Below, one piece after another: positions 57,262-64,000 of a stretch of DNA of 64,000 bases. Both the position numbers and the translations under genes were made by a program. Below the pieces are notes generated by a model. That model saw only the letters and a list, made by a program, of their open reading frames with translations. It made no database searches and was not told the DNA's origin. Each line of letters starts with the position of its first letter. Position 1 is the stretch's first letter. This DNA comes from Aureobasidium sp. EXF-3400 (lineage: Eukaryota > Ascomycota > Dothideomycetes > Dothideales > Saccotheciaceae), in NCBI GenBank assembly GCA_024195585.1, contig SWBL01000069.1, forward strand, positions 1 through 64,000, read 5' to 3'.

Positions 57262-58457
57262 TCATACGCCTTGTTGACCATGGACCCCCGCATAGCGGTC
57301 CATGAGGTCAAAGATCATGGCATTGTCGACGCGACAGTCGTTACCGCCGGCACGGCAGCCCAGCGATAACTCGACCTCATCGCCTGCTTCAGGGTGCAAG
57401 CCGCGGATGGCACCTGCCGCTGTGAGGCACGATGAGGTGTTGTCTTGACCATTGTAGGCGGCAGTAGCTGAATGGGTGGGTGACGTGTATGATGCTGAAG
57501 CTGGGAAGCCAGGCGGGGGTGATGTGAAGTGGTTTCCAGGCGGGTAGCTTCCAGGTTGTGACACGGAGTCGGCGGCGGCCATGTCCCAGTCCAGCAATTG
57601 AGATTGGGGTACAGGGTAACCGAAGGGTTGTGGTGCATATATAGGATAGTCTTGGGCAAATGCTCCGGGAGAGGTGTGTACGTTCTGGTGAGGTGCCAGT
57701 GGTGCAGAGGCGTGGGAAGCGGGTGACATGAAGAATTGCTGTTGAGGTTGCAGCTGCGGATGCTGAGGATGAGCTTGGAATTGCATGTGCTGCTGGCCCT
57801 GCTGTTGGAAGTGTTGTTGTTGATGCTGAGGCAGTTGTTGGTTGTGGGCGACGGGGTCGTGAGATTGAGTCCTAGAGACTGTAGTAGGTGCAGCAGCAGA
57901 GGCAGGAGCAGGGGCAAGGGCGAGGGGCCGCAGCTGTTTCTGTTGCGGTTTTGCGGTCGCTGATACTGGAGCAGCAGGGGCTGAGATGACGCTTTGCCGC
58001 CTCGAGTCGGCGTCGTCGTCGTCGTCCTCGGTCTTGCACATCTGACTGTCGCCACAGCCCGAACCCGACGATGGCCTGCATGGCTTCCTGGTGACCAGCA
58101 TGACCTCTAGCATCTCAGTAGCCGACGGCGACGATGCAAACTCATCGTGCTCGGGGCCATCAATGTCAGCGTCGCTAAAGCCCTGGTTCCGCAGCAGGCG
58201 GCGCAAACGCTTGTTTTCTTCGAGAACTTTTCTGGCGGCGGTCTGTATCTCCTGCGAAGCCTCTGCTCCAACGGCCTCACAAGACCTGTACTTGGTCTCA
58301 AGCTCTTGCAGATACTCCTTGCGACGAGCGCGCGATCTTCTTTGGTTGTCACTGAGGGCACACAAAATTAGCCTTTTGCTAGCATCTGTGCTCATTCGGG
58401 TGCTGTGTACCGGATACGCGCCAGGTTGGCCTTCTGCTGTGGCGTGGGCTCGCTCAT
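57262..58457 (-). CDS. bZIP transcription factor with Gln-rich tail, 378 aa
   Basis: Two exons on the minus strand, 58457-58411 and 58351-57262; the intron is 59 nt (GTACAC...CCTCAG). The start is ATG in CACCATGAGC. The splice joins the first exon MSEPTPQQKANLARIR to DNQRRSRARRKEYLQELE, restoring the N-x-x-R-S-R basic region; the long frame upstream starts with TTG and is not used. The basic region covers about 12-28 and a zipper of weak heptads follows to about 75. The middle is acidic, then Gln/Pro/His-rich (QQHFQQQGQQHMQFQ). The C-terminus has EVELSLGCRAGGNDCRVDN and ends near FDLMDRYAGVHGQQG. The bZIP subclass is not clear. Confidence 0.88.
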
Positions 58458-60004
58458 GGTGAATGTCACTGGTCGTCAAGCCGTGTTATTCTTTTGATGC
58501 AGAGATACGACGACGAGTGGGAAGGCGCATCTTGTTGATAAAGTGAAGGAAGGTTGCGAGGGTCCTGCGCTTGTGAAAGATCCAGCCTCTGCAAAAGCAA
58601 AGACCCTCTCTTCCCCGAACTGTACGGGGACGGATTCAAACCTTCGTTCGTCCATGTCTTGGTCGACTACCTCTTGCTACACGCTCCTTTTTCGACAGTG
58701 CTCAAAACAGCTCTCGTCATTGTCTACAAAAATATAACCTATAAGCCAGCAATATATGCTAATCTAACAACCTTTTGCGTGCCACCGCCTAAGATAAGAG
58801 GCCATCGAGATAAGAAATGCCAAGTTTCCATGTGACCATTACCATTACCTCGGGTCTGATTGGACATGTCCCAAGACATGCGTCAAATACTGCCTTTTCT
58901 TAAGTCCGTCGGACGTCCAAGGAGACATACATACGTCCCTTAAGTCCGTCGGACGTTCAAGGAGACATACATACGTCCTTCGTCCACGCGTCTGCTTGTT
59001 CAAGGTTCGCAGCGGATCGCACCTGCATTCCCGAGGTCTCTATTGAAGTCGAAACAGGCAGCTCGCAAGTGCATCGTACGTGGCTATTCAATGACAGCGG
59101 AAGCACCCTGTCACCGCTGCGATTCGAGATGCACCGCCGCCTCAACTCTCCACAGGACATCTTCACGTGACAGGCTGTCTAGGCGTTTCTGTCAAACCCC
59201 TGGTCTTGTTCAACATCCCCTCCTCCTTGGCTCTACCAAATCCTCGAACACCACCTCAGACTCTGCCGTGGTTACATCCATCTTCATCTTAATGCTATGA
59301 GAATGAGCGCTTAAACTGTCAATGACTATCACGAAGATCTGCAGACGCAGTGATGAAGTCTTTCTTAACCCTTCTGGCTGTGGTTGAGCAACTCCGCTAG
59401 AGCCGCATCAACCGCTCGGCGGGAACACCGTACAACCAAGTCGCTCATACCCGGACTTAAGATTCCGAGAGATCGGCCTCAGCGTGCATCGAAACAAATC
59501 TCACGACAAGATTTGATCTGGGCAAACGACAACTTTCCGGCTGTTCATCTGCCATGTTGACGCCTTTTCAATACTCAAGGTACACTCCGAGAGGCCAAGT
59601 TCTTGGTTTCGTTTGTTTTGCCTTTGAATACACCACGCCTGGCTTTCCCTTCTCACCGTAGGTCTCAGTCTTCCAACGACATCTTGTCTTGACCACCATG
59701 CATCTCGACTTTGTGCCGTCTATGCCTACCTTTGCCATCACCTTGGCTGGCTTGGTTCTCCTTGACATCGGAATCATACGGACGATCTTGCAACACCCCC
59801 GGCATGTGTGGAGCAATAGTATGGGGACCGTGAACAGCATGGGGAAGTCTGGGGTTGGCGACCAGGCTAGAGGTAAGATCCTGGCCAAGGACTGTGCTCT
59901 TACTGAGCTCCTCGAGATATATAAACCCTGTCCTAGAGTCTGTCTTCTCGTTAGATCAGTCCAAGTTCAATACGACCTTCTTCTTATTTTCCTCAAGCCA
60001 GTCT
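58458..60004. other. Non-coding region upstream of the bZIP gene
   Basis: About 1.5 kb. Contains the 40-bp tandem duplication at 58899-58978. A 158-codon frame at 59689 begins with a hydrophobic stretch but fades into non-protein-like sequence; it may be unrelated noise or part of the neighbouring relic. Confidence 0.4.
58899..58978 (+). repeat. Tandem duplication, two 40-bp units
   Basis: Units 58899-58938 and 58939-58978 are identical except for one C-to-T change (GGACGTCCAA against GGACGTTCAA). Each unit includes the near-palindrome GTCCGTCGGAC and the ACATACATACGTCC tail. Confidence 0.95.
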
Positions 60005-60346
60005 CCCATTGTCGGCGCCGTTGTCATGAACACTGGTGTCAAGTACTTTGCCATGGTCGTTTTCACAATCGGTACCTACGCCGTCAACTCCCACATCCTC
60101 GGCTGGGTTGGGTCTACCTGCGGCCAGAAAACAGAGACGAAGGCAGCAGCCATCTCAATCGTTAATCCAGTGATGAACGCTTCCTTTATCTGGACGCCCT
60201 ATCTCTGAGATCCTAAAGACGCGCCGCAGTATCGACCTGCCATGTTCTCGAGTGCTGCCTTCTCCGCTGGTACCGCTCTTGTTGCATGGATTGTCAAGAT
60301 TATTATGAAGCGCTGTAACGAGAAGCTTAGACAGTCTGAAGATTAG
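60005..60346 (+). pseudogene. 3' relic of a Dal5-family (ACS) MFS transporter
   Basis: The frame reads IVGAVVMNTGVKYFAMVV, then IGTYAVNSHILGWVGSTCGQ, SIVNPVMNASFIWTPYL, TGA, DPKDAPQYRPAMFSSAAFSA and TALVAWIVKIIMKRCNEKL, to TAG at 60344-60346. This is the order of the last helices of allantoate/nicotinate/pantothenate-type permeases. The rest of the transporter (about 400 residues) is absent upstream. The in-frame TGA occupies the place of the conserved Trp in WTPYLW, so TGG has probably become TGA. I call it a truncated relic; a 5' part outside the readable frame could not be found. Confidence 0.7.
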
Positions 60347-61417
60347 ATCGAGACTTTCTATGTCTACTAGATAGACTTAGGTCTGATGGTGACGAACTGT
60401 TTTCACAACCGGTGTGAGATACAGGTACAGGTGGAAAGATGTATACACTGGAACAATATTGCTTGATTTAACATGGAATACGAACGCACAGCCAATTCAA
60501 GACTCCCAGATTTCGTTGTTTATGGTATACATGCGGAACTTCTCGCTTTCACATCGTCTGCCTCGCTCTGAGTGAGCTCGCTGTTGACAAACCCACATCC
60601 ATGATGAAGTCGGAAAACGCTAGTGGAAGATGGAGGGAATGTTTGACTTACTCCTACTTTCTGAGATATCTAGGTTGCCACCTCCCTAAGTACAGAAGGC
60701 AAGGTCGGCTGCGCTTTAGGTGCTGAAGTAGTTGTTGGCCTCCTGATATTCTGGTACTGATCTCCAATCGGACACCAGAGCATGGCTCGGCATGCTAACG
60801 ATGTCCATCAGGCTGCGACCCAAAAAGCGCAAGAACAAGGCGATGGTACACCCAGATGTCCACGAGAACGACGCTTTCAAGGACAAGATAACACCTATAG
60901 TTGGAACATTAGAGACTGGGGGCAGCAAGACAGATTGAGCTGGTTCATGGTGCCGAGATATTAAACGGATACTCTTGCTTGTTCATGCACCCAAGCAAAG
61001 CTTCTTGTCCTGCTCACTACAACCGGACACTAAAAGTTGCATCGGTTGCCATAACAAAGAAATGATCACTTCAAACATGGACAGATCAGTACAGATAATG
61101 ACTTTTTTTATTGGGATCGAAAGAACACCAGTTCCCACCCAACTAGAATTACAGCCCAGACTTGTGACTAATCTATCAATGCCCTGAAATCTAGTCACCA
61201 AATGGCGACAAACTCCCTGTAGCATGTTCTGTTGTGTATTCATGGACACAGAATATAATCAGCGACAGAGCTCAGCAGATCGACTCTTCCGCATCAAGCG
61301 ACGAAGAGCTTCGCGACCTGAACGGCTCGCTCATCAATGTGGGCCGTGGCCTGGAACGAAAATAAGATCATTGAGCGTCGTGGCAACGTGGCAATCTCGA
61401 GGAATGTGGTGGCAGAT
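60347..61417. other. Non-coding region
   Basis: About 1.07 kb between the transporter relic and the end of the second bZIP gene. Short frames only; no domains recognised. Confidence 0.45.
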
Positions 61418-63157
61418 TTACCTTGGCTTGATAGGAACACCTTCAACAAGCTCCGGCATGGCATTGGCAAAGGCAGGGCCAATCGACCAATTGCTGAGAT
61501 TGCGCATGTGAGACTCGAAAACGGGATTGATCATGAACTCTTCGTCGTCGTCCAAAACCGCAGCCGATGTAGCTTCAGCGCCATGGACACTGTTCGCGCG
61601 TGGTAAGAGACATTGTTGGGGGTCGTATGGCCAGTTCAGCGATAGATCTTGGCAGTAAAGAGGACCGTAACGCTCATTAGGATAAGCAGAAGCATTCTTG
61701 ATCATACGGTCGCGCATCCAAGGCCTGGCAAGTGAGTCAGCATAAAGAATTGGAATGACATAACAAATGGCTTACCATGGCACGTTGTCAAACCAAATAG
61801 GGTGGCTGACTTCAAGCTGCGACCGGGTAGGGCGAATCCATTCGGGTAGGCGTTCGAAATTTTCCTGGGTAGGGGCAATGCGCCAGCGCATGACAAGGAA
61901 CATTATGTACAAGCAGGCAACCTGCTCTGGAATCTGGTCAATTTCAGGAAGGTTGGCCAAGACATCGGTAAAGAGCTTGCTCAGAGGATGCGACTTGGGC
62001 GCGCGAGCTGGATTTAGGAGAGACGATATAGAAGGGTAGGCGGGGCCGACCAGCGAGGAAGAAGGCGTGCCCTGGGCTGCAGCTTTGCGACGCTCTGTTG
62101 TAAAATCCAACATGACGCTGTCCAACGGGCAAGTAGCCGCCTCTAGATTGCGAGGTAGACGCACATGCACCGGCATATCAGCCGTTGGGGTGGGCATGAG
62201 ATCGCGTACTGATGGTGACTGCGGAAGCACTTTGCGATCCTCAGCCAGAAAATTGCCGAAACCCTGGTTGGGCATTTCTGGTACGAGTTGATGTTGTGGT
62301 AGGGGAGCAGGAGCGAGTGTAGGCTGGAAGTGCTGGTGCGGAGAGAAACGTTGTTGTTGCTGGGGCTGCTGTTGTTGCTGTTGTTGCAGTTGGGCGGCTT
62401 GAGCGGCTTGAGCATACTGTCTGGCAGCACTGGCCGGAGACTGGTTCGGACGAGGCGGTTGAGGCTGCTGGGTGGGTTGGATATTGCGAAGATCGGGATG
62501 GAGGTGGTGTTGAGCAAAGGGGGGCTGGTCGTAAAGATTGGGAGGTTGTGAGGGATACATGAGAGCCTGAGGAGGCGGTGCAGGAGCTTGTTGTGGGTGA
62601 TGTTGGGGCATTGGCAAAGGACTCTGTTGGGCGGTAGCAGCAGCAAGGTCTAGGTGGTTTTGTCAGCTTGCGGCAGACTAGTGGGGGACGACAGAGCTAC
62701 TGCTACCATTCAGACCCTGTGAGGCAGCGACGGGCTGCAGCAACGAGAAGATGGTCTGCATGCGGCGTTTGAGGTCGTCGTTCTCAGCCTGGACCTGTTC
62801 GCGTTGGCGAAGGGCATTCTGCAGCTCCTGGAAAGGTTGTTGGCTCTCGAGTTCCTTGATGCGACGTTCCAGCGTCTCGATCTGGTTGCGGGTGCGTTCG
62901 CGGATGGCGCGCTGGGCCTCGCGGTCGTTGGCTCTTTTCTTTGCCAGCTGCTCCGGGGTCAGGTTGGCGACACCGCGCGAAGAGGTGCCATCGGCCTTGC
63001 GTTTCCTACCATTGGTGACGGCGGGGTATGCTCCCGGCGGAGCAGATGCGTCGGGGGTCGAGTGCGACATGGGGGTGCCATTGGCGGGTGGGATTGACAT
63101 GGTGCCGTCACGCTGCGGCGTGCCGTAGCCCGATGAGCCATTCGTCGTCGCCATCAT
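61418..63157 (-). CDS. bZIP transcription factor with DUF3425-like C-terminal domain, 543 aa
   Basis: Three exons on the minus strand: 63157-62707, 62649-61776 and 61724-61418, with introns of 57 and 51 nt. The start is the first of two adjacent ATGs. The bZIP lies at about 72-140: a basic region KKRANDREAQRAIRERTR, then a leucine-type coil beginning ETLERRIKELESQQPF. The second exon is Gln/Pro-rich with a polyQ-type run, then an extended conserved region. The last two exons join in HPIWFDNVP/WPWMRDRMIK, the hallmark of the DUF3425 domain found in Pezizomycotina bZIP factors. It ends VPIKPR after a stretch containing NWPYDPQQCLL. Likely DNA-binding regulator; target unknown. Confidence 0.9.
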
Positions 63158-64000
63158 GGGCAAAATCTTGTGTTGCGCTGGTGAGCAGGTGATGGGCGAG
63201 TCATGCAGGACGTGATGTAGGGTTGATGCACGGTCGGTGGGCGCTGTCGGGCACGTCGCGGATCTGGCGAGTGCGTGCTGAACCAAGAGGCAGCCACGTG
63301 AGGGGTGGACAAGAGTGCAGACACAAGGCGAGCTGGCGTGGGATTGGGCGCGACGCGAGTGAAAAAAATGGGCGAAGGGAGAGGGAGGACTTTGAGGATA
63401 ACAGAATAGAGACAAAAGAGCATCGGGCTTCTTGGTCAAAGTCTAAGTTGGTGACGAGTCAGGGCGTCGAATCATGCGCCCGCCGTCTCATGCCTCCCAA
63501 GATTCGCACTGTCGTGCTTGGCAACTTCTCCGTTGGCCTGCGCTGAGCCCCGTCGACAAGACATGCAGTGGCCATCCTCGAACTCGTCGGCCTGTGCTCT
63601 ACAATATGCCCATAACAGCTGTGCAGATCGTAGCCGTAGATCGTGTTTCTGATCCGACTGATATGCACTGTCTGCCGCCAATTGTCCCTTGATGCCAGCT
63701 TAACTCACAACCCTATCCTGCTAAGGTTACGACTCAGTCGCATCTTATTCCCCTAGACGAGCTACCTTATTTCCTCCTGCCTCTGCTCGTGCTCTGCTCC
63801 CTGCCAGACGCCGAAGTCGCTGTCAACCCAAATTCAAATCTTGATCGACATGGCGCTCGGTTTTTGTTCCTTCGCTGTTACAAACGACGCTCCCCACACT
63901 GAGCCTCTGCCATACCTACATGACCGTTTGTTTGGCTATTGTACCGCACATGCCTGTTCACTGACCATTCAATAAATGTGCGTGGGTAATAGTCTTTCCG
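63158..64000. other. Promoter region of the bZIP gene and window end
   Basis: About 840 bases. No complete gene recognised; frames are short. The right end may run into the next gene's flank. Confidence 0.45.

Noticed and set aside
58463..58479. 405-residue start for the first bZIP gene
   Set aside because: Begins with TTG and reads through the intron; splicing from the ATG at 58457 restores the proper basic region.
59689..60165. 158-codon frame with hydrophobic N-terminus
   Set aside because: Its second half is out of frame with the conserved transporter relic and has no family match; probably chance.
1..64000. Secondary-metabolite cluster, CRISPR array, rRNA, intact transposon
   Set aside because: No polyketide synthase, peptide synthetase or terpene cyclase; no regularly spaced repeats; no rRNA segments; no transposase or reverse transcriptase domain in any frame I read.

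Overview
The window is nuclear DNA of a filamentous ascomycete (Pezizomycotina). This rests on many 50-60 nt spliceosomal introns with GTRNGT donors, CTAAC/CTGAC-type branch sites and YAG acceptors, a CreA-type carbon repressor, a UapA/UapC-type purine permease, a bZIP protein with a DUF3425-like tail, and orthologues of yeast SOG2, BUD6, PBP1, DDI1 and RPP1. A Dothideomycete is my guess from gene content and intron style; nothing here proves the class. I resolved about 21 protein genes on both strands by splicing exons by eye; every spliced model closes to a whole number of codons.

1-17 kb: creA (minus strand, 3' end cut off by the window edge) with about 5.6 kb of non-coding DNA upstream. 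Then come a small single-pass membrane protein, a small protein with three SUMO-interaction-like motifs, and a wrecked C2H2 zinc-finger gene whose internal repeats carry C-to-T stop codons. An odd tRNA-like element follows, then a fungal Tubby-like/LURP-like protein. 17-30 kb: a compact dsRBD-like protein, a purine permease, SOG2, ribosomal protein P1 divergent from a UPF0662/DUF2408 gene, a GIY-YIG-like fragment and a small SET-domain protein. 30-46 kb: a cytosolic LysM protein, a secreted cysteine-rich protein, an AANAT-like acetyltransferase divergent from DDI1 (whose start codon appears to be split by an intron), a large acidic orphan protein, an MDR oxidoreductase, an intron-bearing tRNA-like locus, an EXPERA/TMEM97-like membrane protein and a 66-residue Cys-containing protein followed by (CCT)16. 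46-64 kb: BUD6/AIP3 divergent from PBP1/ataxin-2, a myo-inositol-type MFS transporter, a bZIP factor, a 40-bp tandem duplication, the 3' relic of a Dal5-family MFS transporter, and a second bZIP factor with a DUF3425-like tail.

The genes do not form one pathway or an obvious secondary-metabolite cluster. They are mostly housekeeping and regulatory: carbon control, purine and inositol uptake, polarity through SOG2 and BUD6, RNA granules through PBP1, and ubiquitin shuttling through DDI1. The unusual material is in decayed or tiny loci: the nonsense-ridden zinc-finger relic, the SIM-like protein beside it, two aberrant tRNA-like elements and the split DDI1 start codon.
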